A stretch of 55,186 bases of DNA from Ardenticatenaceae bacterium (GCA_030065875.1 JASJCR010000032.1:1-55186); one strand, 5' to 3'. Shown: positions 26,661 to 35,739, counted from the stretch's first letter. Notes: generated by a model not told the origin, from the letters alone. Made by a program: numbers and translations.

Positions 26661-26708
26661 TCAAAAGGTCGCAACTTGGGTTAAGAATTGATAAGCTAAC
26701 AAAAAAAC

Positions 26709-27464
26709 ATGAATCTCAACATAGAAAACAAAGTCGCTATTGTCACCGGTGGCGGAAAAGGGTTGGGCAGCACCGTAGCCAAACTGCTTGGCCAAAACGG
26801 CGTCAAAGTCGCTGTTAACGATATCAATCCCGACCGGGCCGAAAAAGTCGCAGACAGTATCAGAAGCAGCGGCGGTCAGGCGATCGGTATCGGGGCCGAT
26901 ATCGCCAATAAATTTCAGTGCGTCCACCTCATTGAAACAACCCGTGCGGAATGGGGTCAGCTCGATATTCTCGTCAATCATGCTGCGGTCGAACCCCAGG
27001 CAACGATATTAAAAATGGATGAATGGGATTGGCAGCGGTGTCTTGACGTCAACTTAAAAGGGGCATTTTTTATGAGCCAGCTTGTGGGCCGGGTCATGGC
27101 GGATGAAAATGAAGCCCGGGGCGGCTCCATTATTAATCTGGGCCGCACGGCCGGGCTGCTGCTCCCCCTCGAATCCCGGGCGGCTTACTGCGCCAGCCAG
27201 GCTGGACTGGTCGGCTTTGCCCGCGAGTGCGCCCGCGAATTTCAGACGTATGGTATCCGCGTCAATACGATTTTGCAGCATCAGACATCGCTCACCACCG
27301 GCCCCCTGGTCGATGAAATCCCCAGTCAAATCTCTTCCTGGCTAAAAGAACAGCAGCTTGAGTCTCCAATCGCCGCCCAAATTGTCTTGGCCCTCTGCTC
27401 AGAAATGGGTCACCAGATCAGTGGGACCGTTATCCCGGTCGACGATCAGGCGATCATGGGGTAA
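26709..27464 (+). CDS. SDR-family protein lacking catalytic Ser and Lys
   Basis: A 251-residue FabG-like SDR with a complete cofactor fold: TGGGKGLGS (about residues 13-21), acidic Asp after strand 2 (AVNDINPDRAE, NAD-type) and LVNHAA instead of NNAG. The active-site YxxxK reads YCASQ (Tyr160, Gln164), so the catalytic Lys is Gln. The expected Ser before it (NxSSxxG) reads NLGRTAG (Arg146, Thr147). Catalysis by the usual mechanism is therefore unlikely; cofactor binding may remain. It lies 40 nt upstream of the LysM and PBP-like genes, on the same strand. Confidence 0.85.
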   Translation: MNLNIENKVAIVTGGGKGLGSTVAKLLGQNGVKVAVNDINPDRAEKVADSIRSSGGQAIGIGADIANKFQCVHLIETTRAEWGQLDILVNHAAVEPQATILKMDEWDWQRCLDVNLKGAFFMSQLVGRVMADENEARGGSIINLGRTAGLLLPLESRAAYCASQAGLVGFARECAREFQTYGIRVNTILQHQTSLTTGPLVDEIPSQISSWLKEQQLESPIAAQIVLALCSEMGHQISGTVIPVDDQAIMG

Positions 27465-27504
27465 AGTTTGAGCGTTCCTTTTCAGCAATAGATTGGAGAG
27501 CAAA

Positions 27505-28149
27505 ATGGCTGAAGAAAACCAAAATAATGACGAAAATGAATTCGCATCACTGGCAGAATGGATAAAATTTGCCATTTTAGTGGTTTTTATCATCGCCACT
27601 TTACTGATTATTTCTCTACTCCGGCCGTGGATTTTTGGCCAGGTTGTTCCGGCAGTTTTGGGAAATGGAGCCACCAATGGGGAAATGATCGACCCTGCTC
27701 CGGCCGAAAATGAGTCTGAACCCCCTGAGCCCGTCGATAACCAAAGCGAAGCCCCTGCAGAAGCATATCCAGGCCCGGAAGGGGATGAAACCTCACCGGC
27801 AACTGATGAAGAAGAGGGATCTGAACCAGCTTCACCGGCAGCAGAAGAAGAAATTACAGAGCCTCCCTCGGATCCTGAACCGGCCCAGGCGGAAACGCCG
27901 TCTGAGAGCGAAGCTGATCTTTCCGATCCGGCATCTTCACCTTCAGCTGAGGAACCGGCCGCGGATGCGCAACCTGATGAGACCCCTTCTGAAGACGGCA
28001 TCACCCACGTCGTCTTGCGCGGCGACACGCTTTATGAAATTGCTCAGCGATATGGGGTTACCGTTGAGGAAATTCTCGAAGCGAATCCAGATGTGGATGA
28101 TTTAAACAACATCCGCGTCGGCCAATCCCTCGCCATACCCACACCTTGA
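27505..28149 (+). CDS. Membrane-anchored LysM-domain protein
   Basis: 214 residues from the ATG at 27505, preceded by TTGGAGAG; a TTG start four codons earlier would overlap that site. There is one transmembrane helix (IKFAILVVFIIATLLIISLL, about residues 19-38), a long Pro/Glu/Ser/Ala-rich linker (about 50-160) and one C-terminal LysM domain (HVVLRGDTLYEIAQRYGVT to IRVGQSLAIP). LysM binds N-acetylglucosamine-containing glycans such as peptidoglycan, so the protein should reach from the membrane to the wall or a sheath. The PBP-like gene starts 20 nt downstream, so co-transcription is likely. Confidence 0.88.
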   Translation: MAEENQNNDENEFASLAEWIKFAILVVFIIATLLIISLLRPWIFGQVVPAVLGNGATNGEMIDPAPAENESEPPEPVDNQSEAPAEAYPGPEGDETSPATDEEEGSEPASPAAEEEITEPPSDPEPAQAETPSESEADLSDPASSPSAEEPAADAQPDETPSEDGITHVVLRGDTLYEIAQRYGVTVEEILEANPDVDDLNNIRVGQSLAIPTP

Positions 28150-28169
28150 GGTCCAGGTAAGGCAGATAT

Positions 28170-30992
28170 ATGCCTTCAGCTCGCCATATTCTCCAGCGAC
28201 GGTCCCGCCAATCAAAACGAAAAAATCGAGCGTGGGTCATTGTGGTTGGCAGTACGCTCGCCGCCTGCACGTTAGCCCTGTCACTCTTTACTTTTCTTGG
28301 TGGAGCGGCCGCTTTCTCCTGGCTGGAACAAGATTTACCCCCCTTTGAGCAGTTAAGCGACCGTTTTTTGACGCAGCAATCATCCCAAAATTCGATTATC
28401 GTAGCTCGTGATGCGACCCAGCAGTGGCAGACGATCGACACGATTGTAGACCCCCTCGACGGGCCGCGGGTGTGGCGGGAGGCGGACACCTTTCCACCTC
28501 AGGCTGCGGCCGCCCTTCGATCGTACGCGCCCGCCTTTCCGGCCGAACTTCTGCAGCGAGAGCTCCCCTCCCCCCCGCGGCTAAATATTCCCTTTTTTGA
28601 TCAACTCTCCCAAAACGCTTTTCAGCAGCAGCTGCAGGAACAGTACAGCCCGGCCGATCAGGATGCCTGGTTTTTAAATACCGCTTACTTTGGTCATTTA
28701 TCCTTTGGGCTTGAGGCGGCCGCCGGCCGTTACTTTCAAAAAACAACGGATCAGCTTTCTCTAGCGGAAATCGCCCTGCTGATCCCCATTCCGCTCGATC
28801 CCCAGCTGAACCCGATCGACAACTTTGCCGCAGCCAAACTGCGACAGGAAGTGGTTTTGGAAAGCATGGTGGATCAGGGGGTTATCGATCGAGAAACGTT
28901 TGTCAGCGCCCGCTTCTCCCCCGTCTCCATTAATCCGCCAGCCCAAAGTGGACCAACAGCTGAGTTTGCGACTTTGGTCCGACAAGATGCGGAAAGAATT
29001 CTTTCCCCCGCACAGCTGCTATGGGGAGAATTAACAATTTACACAACCCTCGATCTCGATCTTCAGCAGCAAACCGCCTGCCTCGCCCGCGCTCACGTTG
29101 GCCGTCTGTCCGGCAATCCCGGCAGCGGCCTGCCCACCGATGAGGCGTTACTCTGCCCGGCGCTGGCATTTCTGCCGGAATTACCAGCCGAGCAAAGCGG
29201 CCGGAATCGACAGGTTAACCAGGCCGCCGCCGTGGTCATCGACCCGCGCACGGGAGAGATCAAGGCGTTGAGCAGCACGTCGAACACCGACAACTTCGCC
29301 ATCCAACCAACCCATCAACCGGGTACCGCGTTTTTCCCCTTTGCGCTCATCACCGCCCTCAGCCAGGGGTTAAACCCGGCGACGATGCTGCTGGATATCG
29401 AAAAAGATTTTGGTACGTCCTACAATGGTGTGGCTTATATTCCTCAAAACGAAGACGGCCTTTTCCTGGGACCTTCCAGCTTGCGGGCGGCTCTGGCGGC
29501 CGACCGTTTTGTGCCGGCCATCGAGCTGATGGCTCGCGTTGGCCCAGAAAACGCCGTGCGTAACGCCCAACAGCTGGGCATTTCTTCTCTGGATACCGCA
29601 CCCAATCAGTATGGCCTCTCCCTGGTTGTCGGTGGCGGCGAAGTTAGCGTCCTTGAAATGGGGTTTGCCTATTCCGTTTTGGCAAACAACGGCCGGATGA
29701 ACGGCAGCAGCGGGTTTGAAGGCGGTCAGCTCCGGCCAAGCTCCGTCGTGGCTATAGAAAACAGCCGGGGTGACGTACTTTTTGAATCAACCACCTCCAG
29801 TATTGAAATTCTCAATCCGGCCATTGCTTATGTGGTCAACGACATACTGGCCGACCCGCTCAGCCGCTGCCCCGCATTTGGCTGCCCCAACGTCCTCGAG
29901 CTGCCCGGAAGACGGCCGGCCGCGGTCAAAGTGGGCACGACAAACGATTATCGCGACGGCTGGACCATCGGCTACACTCCCCAGCTGGTGACGGCCGTCT
30001 GGGTCGGAAACGCCAATTCGCGGCCGATGGACGGGGTCACCGGTCAGGAAGGGGCCGCACCGATATGGCACGGGATTATGGGGTATGCCCTGCAGGATCT
30101 TCCACCTGAGCTGTGGACTCGCCCGGCTGCTGTTGTCAACCGCCTTGTCTGCGTGCCCTCCGGATTACTGGCCACGGAGGTCTGCCCCACCCGGCAGGAA
30201 ATTTTTATCTCCGGCACCGAGCCTACTTCAGTGGATACCATGATCCAGGAGGTCCTGGTTAACCGCCTCAACGGCCGCTTGGCCACCCAGGATACCCCTC
30301 CGGATTTGGTTGAAAGCCGAATTTATACAGATTATCCGGAAGAAGCGGCCGAATGGGCGGCCGCCAATAATCTACCTGACCTGCCAACTGAGTACGACAC
30401 GCTCCAAACGGCCGAAGAGGAAATAATGATCACCTCCCCGGCCCCGTTTGCCGTAGTGGGAGACCAGGTGGAAATCCGCGGTGATCTCGACCTCAGTCCG
30501 GGGGACACCTATCGCCTGTCGTACTACAAGGGCTTGACTCCCGATGCCCTCAATGAGATTGTGGCGGAACGACGGTTACCGATCAGCGGGGATTTGCTTG
30601 GCCGCTGGGACACCGGTTCTCTGGAAGGACTTTACACAATTTTACTGACCGTCTTCCGGCCGGATGGCTCCTTCTCTGAGTTTGATTTACAGGTCACCAT
30701 TGATCGGGTAGCGCCGGAAATATCGCTGCTTACACCTGAAGAAAGCGGTCAGCAGGAGATTGGTGAAAGCCGGGTTACTATCGAAGTTGAGGCGGAGGAT
30801 GATATCGCGCTTGAAGGGGTTTATTTCGCAATCGATGCGGAGTTGAGCGAACCATTTGCCGTGCGAACGGAACCACCATACCGGGCGGATTTAATCATGG
30901 GATTTATTTGCCAATCTGTATTAATTACCGCTCGGGATCAGGCCGGAAATGAAAATCAGGTAACGGCCGGACCATTTTGCCCGGAAAATTAG
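28170..30992 (+). CDS. Class A penicillin-binding-protein-like pseudoenzyme with Ig-like C-terminal domain
   Basis: A 940-residue protein with an N-terminal membrane anchor (about 21-48). A partial GT51-like region (LNTAYFGHLSFGLEAAAGRYF then LSLAEIALL) is clear, but the upstream catalytic motifs (EDxxFxxHxG, GGSTITQQ) are not found. The transpeptidase domain keeps its frame (AAAVVIDPRTGEIKAL; TNDYRDGWTIGYTPQLVTAVWVGN) yet the SxxK motif reads TAFF (386-389), SxN reads DRF (445-447) and KTG reads KVG (587-589). All nucleophile and base residues are thus missing. A C-terminal region of about 200 residues has Ig-like strands (RVAPEISLLTPEESG). A scaffold or regulator of wall synthesis is an inference. 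P450 follows after 7 nt. Confidence 0.88.
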   Translation: MPSARHILQRRSRQSKRKNRAWVIVVGSTLAACTLALSLFTFLGGAAAFSWLEQDLPPFEQLSDRFLTQQSSQNSIIVARDATQQWQTIDTIVDPLDGPRVWREADTFPPQAAAALRSYAPAFPAELLQRELPSPPRLNIPFFDQLSQNAFQQQLQEQYSPADQDAWFLNTAYFGHLSFGLEAAAGRYFQKTTDQLSLAEIALLIPIPLDPQLNPIDNFAAAKLRQEVVLESMVDQGVIDRETFVSARFSPVSINPPAQSGPTAEFATLVRQDAERILSPAQLLWGELTIYTTLDLDLQQQTACLARAHVGRLSGNPGSGLPTDEALLCPALAFLPELPAEQSGRNRQVNQAAAVVIDPRTGEIKALSSTSNTDNFAIQPTHQPGTAFFPFALITALSQGLNPATMLLDIEKDFGTSYNGVAYIPQNEDGLFLGPSSLRAALAADRFVPAIELMARVGPENAVRNAQQLGISSLDTAPNQYGLSLVVGGGEVSVLEMGFAYSVLANNGRMNGSSGFEGGQLRPSSVVAIENSRGDVLFESTTSSIEILNPAIAYVVNDILADPLSRCPAFGCPNVLELPGRRPAAVKVGTTNDYRDGWTIGYTPQLVTAVWVGNANSRPMDGVTGQEGAAPIWHGIMGYALQDLPPELWTRPAAVVNRLVCVPSGLLATEVCPTRQEIFISGTEPTSVDTMIQEVLVNRLNGRLATQDTPPDLVESRIYTDYPEEAAEWAAANNLPDLPTEYDTLQTAEEEIMITSPAPFAVVGDQVEIRGDLDLSPGDTYRLSYYKGLTPDALNEIVAERRLPISGDLLGRWDTGSLEGLYTILLTVFRPDGSFSEFDLQVTIDRVAPEISLLTPEESGQQEIGESRVTIEVEAEDDIALEGVYFAIDAELSEPFAVRTEPPYRADLIMGFICQSVLITARDQAGNENQVTAGPFCPEN

Positions 30993-30999
30993 CGGCACC

Positions 31000-32193
31000 A
31001 TGCACGACTTGTTTAGCCCTCGCTTTAAGGCAAACCCCTTCCCCCATTATGCCCACCTGCGTGAAACCGAGCCCGTTTACTGTCATGTGGCCCCGTATGG
31101 GGCGCATATTTGGTATATCACCCGCTACGAAGATGTGGTAACCGTACTCAAAGACAACGAACGCTTTACCAAAATCCCGCCGTATCAAAAACGGCCGGGC
31201 AGCCAGACCGGTGGGGTGAGCGTTTTTCACATGATCAACCGCAACATGCTCTTTGCCGACCCGCCCGATCACACCCGGCTGCGGCGGCTTGTCTCCCAGG
31301 CATTTACACCCCGGCGGATCGAGCAGCTTTCCCCGCGAATCGGGAATATCGCTCAAACTTTAATAGATAACGTCTACACGAACAAGAAGATGGATTTTAT
31401 CGCTGACTTCGCCTTTCCCCTGCCGGTTCAGGTCATCATGGAAATGTTGGGCATTCCCCTGGCGGATCGGGAAGATGTGTTGGCCTGGTCTCAGGCGATT
31501 ATCGCCCCCGGCCGTCACGGCATCACGCTAAAGAAGCGCAAGCAGCACGTCCGCGCCTTTGTGGCCTATCTGGAAAAAATGTTCACCCTGCGGGCCAAAC
31601 AGCCTGAAGACGATCTGATTTCCGCCCTAGTCGCCGCTGAAGAAGGGGGTGACCGGCTCAACGCGGCCGAGCTCTCCAGCATGGTGGCCCTGCTGTTCGT
31701 CACCGGCCATGAAACCGTAGTGAACCTGCTGGGCAACGGGCTGCTGGTGCTGCTGCAGCATCCGCGGGTCTGGAATAATCTGCAACACAACCCCCAGCAG
31801 CTGCCGGCCGTGATCGAAGAGCTGCTGCGCATCGACGGCCCGGTGGAAACCTCTACAACCCGCTGGGCGGCCGTCGATTTGACCCTCCACGGCCGGAAAA
31901 TCAAGGCGGGCGATACGGTGCGGGTCGTTTTAACCAGCGCCAATCGGGACGACCGCGTCTTTGAGGCGGCCGATCAATTTCTCCCTCAGCGGGAACATAA
32001 CCCACATCTGGCCTTTGGTCTGGGCATCCACTACTGTCTCGGAGCGCCACTGGCCCGCCTGGAAGGGCGAATCGCCCTGCAAACCCTCCTCGACACCCTA
32101 CCCGATCTCACTTTGGCTGTACAACCATCCGATCTCGAATGGCACACTGGGGTGATCTTCCGGGGGCTAAAGACGCTGCCGGTACGATGGTGA
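31000..32193 (+). CDS. Cytochrome P450 monooxygenase
   Basis: A 397-residue soluble bacterial-type P450. The heme-binding loop FGLGIHYCLG (axial Cys346), the I-helix oxygen-activation motif TGHET, the K-helix ExxR (EELLR) and the meander residues (NRDDRVFEAADQFLPQRE) are all present. It would hydroxylate or epoxidise a small substrate with electrons from a ferredoxin or fused reductase; no redox partner is in the window. The seven-nt gap after the PBP-like gene implies co-transcription. Substrate unknown. Confidence 0.95.
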   Translation: MHDLFSPRFKANPFPHYAHLRETEPVYCHVAPYGAHIWYITRYEDVVTVLKDNERFTKIPPYQKRPGSQTGGVSVFHMINRNMLFADPPDHTRLRRLVSQAFTPRRIEQLSPRIGNIAQTLIDNVYTNKKMDFIADFAFPLPVQVIMEMLGIPLADREDVLAWSQAIIAPGRHGITLKKRKQHVRAFVAYLEKMFTLRAKQPEDDLISALVAAEEGGDRLNAAELSSMVALLFVTGHETVVNLLGNGLLVLLQHPRVWNNLQHNPQQLPAVIEELLRIDGPVETSTTRWAAVDLTLHGRKIKAGDTVRVVLTSANRDDRVFEAADQFLPQREHNPHLAFGLGIHYCLGAPLARLEGRIALQTLLDTLPDLTLAVQPSDLEWHTGVIFRGLKTLPVRW

Positions 32194-32199
32194 GAAGAC

Positions 32200-32330
32200 A
32201 GACCACAGACTTCAGACATCAGACGACAGAGAGAGACTTTACAATTTCTCGGGGACCATGGCCGAAAAATAACCCACTTTCCAACACCTAGCACCCAACA
32301 CCTAATACCCATCACCCATCACCCTTCCCC
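32200..32330. repeat. Low-complexity intergenic tract
   Basis: GACAGACCACAGACTTCAGACATCAGACGACAG followed by AACACCTAGCACCCAACACCTAATACCCATCACCCATCACCC: short-period degenerate repeats (CAGAC and CACCYA units) between the P450 and the GH13 gene. Confidence 0.5.
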
Positions 32331-32402
32331 CGTGACAACCGGTCCACAATTCGTTACAATTCTAGTTGACACATCAACCAGTCGCCCAAAAGGACACCCA
32401 CT

Positions 32403-34310
32403 ATGACTGAACCCACCTTCCGTGAAATGATGTTTTACGGGGATCTCGGCTTCCTCTACCTCTACGACATACGCTACGATCCCCACAGCCGGGCCCACTG
32501 CAATCCGCTGCCTGACGGCCGGGTGCAGTTCCGCCTCCATACCGAACCCGGCTTTAGCGGGGCTCAAATTGTCTATAATGACGGTGAAATCCGGGCCGCC
32601 CCGTTCAACAAGGTCGCCAACGACCATCGCTTTGATTACTGGGAAGTGATCATCAAACCCCAGCAGCCGGTCATGCACTATTCATTTGCCTTTAAACGGG
32701 GGGATGCTCTGGCCCGCAGCTACTACCACGGCGGCCGCGGTCTCACCCATGCCGTAGAAACCCGCTTCACTCTCGACCTGACCAAGCAAAAGCCGTTTGA
32801 AACGCCAGAGTGGATGCAGTCGGCCGTCATGTACCAAATTTTTCCCGAGCGCTTTGCCAATGGCGATCCAGCGATTTCGCCAACCAAATATTTGGCGGAG
32901 TGGGGTGACACACCCCAGCCGTATCACTTTCAGGGTGGCGATCTGATCGGTATCACCAACCATATCGATCACATCGCCTCATTGGGTATCAACTGCCTCT
33001 ACCTCAATCCGATCAACACCTCGCCATCCAATCATAAATATGATGCGGCCGATTTTTACCACGTTGATCCCGCTTTTGGGGGCGATGAGGCGCTGCGAGA
33101 GCTGGTAAACGCCTGTCACGAACGGGATATGCGCATAATCCTGGACGCCTCGTTTAACCACTGCCACCCGCAATTTTTCGCCTTTCAGGATCTCGTCAAA
33201 CACGGCGAAAAATCCCGCTACAAAGATTGGTTTACGATCTACGAATACCCGCCCAAAATCCGCCTTCGGCCGCATTTGATGACACCCGAACAGAAAGAGC
33301 ATCCCCGTTTTCAACGCTACTGGAATTGGGTGCTCCGTTTTGAAGAAATTGGCGGTGTTCCGGTCGCCATTGTTGAGGACGATGACGGGCCCTTGGTCGA
33401 CCCGACCTACCAGGCGTGGTATGGGGTAATCAACATGCCCAAAATTAACCAGAACAACCCTGAAACCCGCGCCTATTTCCTCAATGTCGCTGCCTATTGG
33501 CTGCGCGAATTTGACATTGACGGCTGGCGCATGGATGTCGCCCAATTTATCCAGGACGATTTTTGGCAGGATTTTCGCGCTGTCTGCAAAGACACCAAAC
33601 CCGACTGTGTCCTGCTGTCTGAAATCTGGGGTGATACCGCTCACTGGCTGCAGGGAGATATGTTTGACGGAACAATGAATTATCTTTTTCGTGAACTGTG
33701 CATTGAATACTTCGCCAGCGGTAAATTGGGCACCCACGAATTGATGGAAGGGATCATCCGCCTGCAGGCTCTATACCCGCCTCAGGTGACGGCGATCCAC
33801 CAAAATCTCCTCTCCAGCCATGATGTTCCCCGCTTTTTGCACGTGGCCGACGAAGACAAAAACCGCTTCAGATTGGCCAGCTTATTCCAGTTAACGATGC
33901 CCGGTGCTCCCAGCATTTATTACGGCGACGAAATCGGTCTGACCGGTGGCAATGATCCGGACAACCGACGCGCCATCCCCTGGGAAAATAAGGCCGCCTG
34001 GGATCAAGATCTCCTGCAATTTATGACCGATATCATTCATTTGCGTCGAAATAATATCGCCCTTTGTGTCGGTGAGTGGCGCTGGCTGTGGGACGATATG
34101 GACGCCTTTGCCTTTGAGCGGGTGGCCGACGAGCAGCGCGTGGTCGTTTTAATCAACCGCGGGGGCGACATCTCTAATCTGGCTGTTCCACTTACCCAAG
34201 GGGAAAAAGCGGCCGGGCTGTGGGGGGAAACGGCCGCGGAAATCAAAGACGGCCAGCTCCTAATCGAGCAATTTCCGGCCCGGTCTGGGGCTGTCTGGGA
34301 GATCAGTTAA
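32403..34310 (+). CDS. GH13-family alpha-glucan hydrolase (neopullulanase/cyclomaltodextrinase-like)
   Basis: A 635-residue protein. An N-terminal beta domain of about 115 residues (CBM34-like, ending near SYYHGGRGL) precedes the (beta/alpha)8 barrel. Conserved GH13 regions are DASFNHCH (about 247-254), GWRMDVAQF with the nucleophile Asp (about 374-382), LSEIWGD with the acid/base Glu (about 405) and SSHDVPRF with the third carboxylate (about 472). YQIFPERFANGDP is typical of the neopullulanase/maltogenic amylase group. It acts on alpha-1,4 and often alpha-1,6 glucans or cyclodextrins. No signal peptide is visible, so it is cytoplasmic and probably degrades imported maltodextrins or glycogen. 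No transporter genes adjacent. Confidence 0.93.
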   Translation: MTEPTFREMMFYGDLGFLYLYDIRYDPHSRAHCNPLPDGRVQFRLHTEPGFSGAQIVYNDGEIRAAPFNKVANDHRFDYWEVIIKPQQPVMHYSFAFKRGDALARSYYHGGRGLTHAVETRFTLDLTKQKPFETPEWMQSAVMYQIFPERFANGDPAISPTKYLAEWGDTPQPYHFQGGDLIGITNHIDHIASLGINCLYLNPINTSPSNHKYDAADFYHVDPAFGGDEALRELVNACHERDMRIILDASFNHCHPQFFAFQDLVKHGEKSRYKDWFTIYEYPPKIRLRPHLMTPEQKEHPRFQRYWNWVLRFEEIGGVPVAIVEDDDGPLVDPTYQAWYGVINMPKINQNNPETRAYFLNVAAYWLREFDIDGWRMDVAQFIQDDFWQDFRAVCKDTKPDCVLLSEIWGDTAHWLQGDMFDGTMNYLFRELCIEYFASGKLGTHELMEGIIRLQALYPPQVTAIHQNLLSSHDVPRFLHVADEDKNRFRLASLFQLTMPGAPSIYYGDEIGLTGGNDPDNRRAIPWENKAAWDQDLLQFMTDIIHLRRNNIALCVGEWRWLWDDMDAFAFERVADEQRVVVLINRGGDISNLAVPLTQGEKAAGLWGETAAEIKDGQLLIEQFPARSGAVWEIS

Positions 34311-34647
34311 CCCAACTCGCTGCCTAGCTGTGTGCATGAATGATGAGGTTGATAGAAAATACCGGGGTATTAGGATCAATACCCCTTTCATCATCCTCGA
34401 AACCCCTGTCATTCTGAGCCCTTCGACTTCGCTCAGGACAGGCTTCGTGAAGGATCCCGTCATCTGACATGAAGGTGTGGATGGCTAAGAATGAGTTTGT
34501 ACCTCTACAAATCGGTTTTTTCTTATTGAAGCCTGACGAGATTCTTCACGTCGCTGCGCTCCGTTCAGAATGACAAGTGGTTCGCGACCCGTACTTTCTC
34601 ACAACCCTGGACCTAAACATCCTATGTCCCCATTTATTGGTGCACCT
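34311..34647. other. Intergenic region between convergent GH13 and hisC, mostly a MITE-like repeat
   Basis: About 340 nt. Half of it is the TGTCATTCTGA-ended element at 34407-34575. No ORF or clear terminator was recognised outside the element. Confidence 0.65.
34407..34575. repeat. MITE-like element with TGTCATTCTGA inverted ends, copy 2
   Basis: 169 nt: the left end TGTCATTCTGAGCCCTTCG is identical to copy 1 at 11231 and the right end CTCCGTTCAGAATGACA also matches it. The centre differs, as expected for a palindromic element with a variable loop. Confidence 0.75.
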
Positions 34648-35739
34648 CTACCGCAAAACTTCCTGCAAATGGGCCAGGAAACGGTCATTTTCTTCTGTTT
34701 GGCCAACCGAAACGCGCAGAAAACCTGGCATGTAGAAGCCGCCCAATTCGCGAACAATCGTTCCCTTTTTTTGCAGCGCCTCCGCAACATCCTCGCGTTC
34801 CGTTTGAAAAAGCAAGAAATTCGCCTGGGATGGCCACACCTTAACCCCAGCCATTTGGCTCATCGCCTGATACAATCGGCCGCGCTCGTTGACGGTCAAA
34901 GAGATGGTTTCTTCGATGTAAGAGCGATCGGTTAACCCGACACTGGCGGCCACCTTTGTCAGAGAATTGATGTGAAACGGCAGGCGGGCTCGCCGGAGGT
35001 AATCGGCCAATTCCGGCCGGGCAATCCCATACCCCAACCGCATGCCGGCCAAACCAAATACTTTAGAGAAGCTGTGAAGAATAATCAAATTGCGATCCAA
35101 ATAGGGAAAGGTGTTAACCGCATCAGCCGCTTCGTTAAAGTGATAGTAAACCTCATCCGACACAACGATAACCGTTTCCGGCAGCCCGGCCATTAACCGC
35201 TCAAAATCAGCCTGTTTGACAATTGAACCGGTCGGATTATTAGGGCTGCACAAATAAAGCAGGCAAGTTTTATCAGTGACCGCGCTTAATATCCCGTCAA
35301 CATCCAGGGAAAAATCCTCTTGCAGCGGAACGTGAACGACCGTCCCCCCAGTCCGTTTTACCGTCAATTCATAAACCGGAAAAGTTGGCGGGCAGATGAT
35401 CGCTTCATCACCTTCTTCTAAAAAACTCTGAGCGATTAAATCTAAAACATCACACCCACCATTGCCGGTGATAAATTGATCGGCCGTGGTCTGTCGGCCG
35501 ATATAAGCTGCCAAATTGAGACGCAGATCATCATCCGAGGCCGGAGGGTAACGGTTTAACGTCTTGATCGCCTCGGCCAGCGCCAATTTGACAACGTCTG
35601 AAGTTGGCAAAGGATTTTCATTGGAAGATAACTTTACAATATCTTCCAGACCGTATTTCTCTCGAATGGCGTCATATGAAATTCCGCCGCGATATATGGG
35701 GGATTGCTGTACGTGGTTTTTGAAATGGGGTATTTTCAT
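34648..35739 (-). CDS. hisC: Histidinol-phosphate aminotransferase
   Basis: A 363-residue fold-type I PLP aminotransferase. Family features are LSSNENPLPTS near the N-terminus, RYPPASDDDLRLNLA, TGNGGCDVLDLI, CSPNNPTGS, SDEVYYHF and the PLP-lysine motif LHSFSKVFGLAGMRLGYG. It interconverts imidazole-acetol phosphate and histidinol phosphate. Close relatives act on other amino acids, so the exact substrate is likely but not certain. No other his gene is present. The start lies 19 nt past the glutaredoxin stop, so it is probably in one transcript with bolA and the glutaredoxin. Confidence 0.88.
   Translation of the reverse strand: MKIPHFKNHVQQSPIYRGGISYDAIREKYGLEDIVKLSSNENPLPTSDVVKLALAEAIKTLNRYPPASDDDLRLNLAAYIGRQTTADQFITGNGGCDVLDLIAQSFLEEGDEAIICPPTFPVYELTVKRTGGTVVHVPLQEDFSLDVDGILSAVTDKTCLLYLCSPNNPTGSIVKQADFERLMAGLPETVIVVSDEVYYHFNEAADAVNTFPYLDRNLIILHSFSKVFGLAGMRLGYGIARPELADYLRRARLPFHINSLTKVAASVGLTDRSYIEETISLTVNERGRLYQAMSQMAGVKVWPSQANFLLFQTEREDVAEALQKKGTIVRELGGFYMPGFLRVSVGQTEENDRFLAHLQEVLR

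Larger units (their letters stand above)
25791..26708. other. Gene-poor interval filled with dispersed repeats
   Basis: About 920 nt with no convincing gene. It holds at least four palindromic repeat families listed separately (26034-26103, 26286-26350, 26377-26510, 26547-26660) plus smaller pieces at 25948 and 26150. A 33-codon frame near 25814-25915 has no recognisable homology and no ribosome-binding site. Confidence 0.75.

Noticed and set aside
27399..28028. Ser/Gly-rich 209-residue minus-strand frame opposite the LysM gene
   Set aside because: It is the antisense of the Pro/Glu-rich linker; low-complexity shadow frame.
32979..33737. 252-residue minus-strand frame inside the GH13 gene
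   Set aside because: Antisense shadow of a clear GH13 gene with all catalytic regions on the plus strand.
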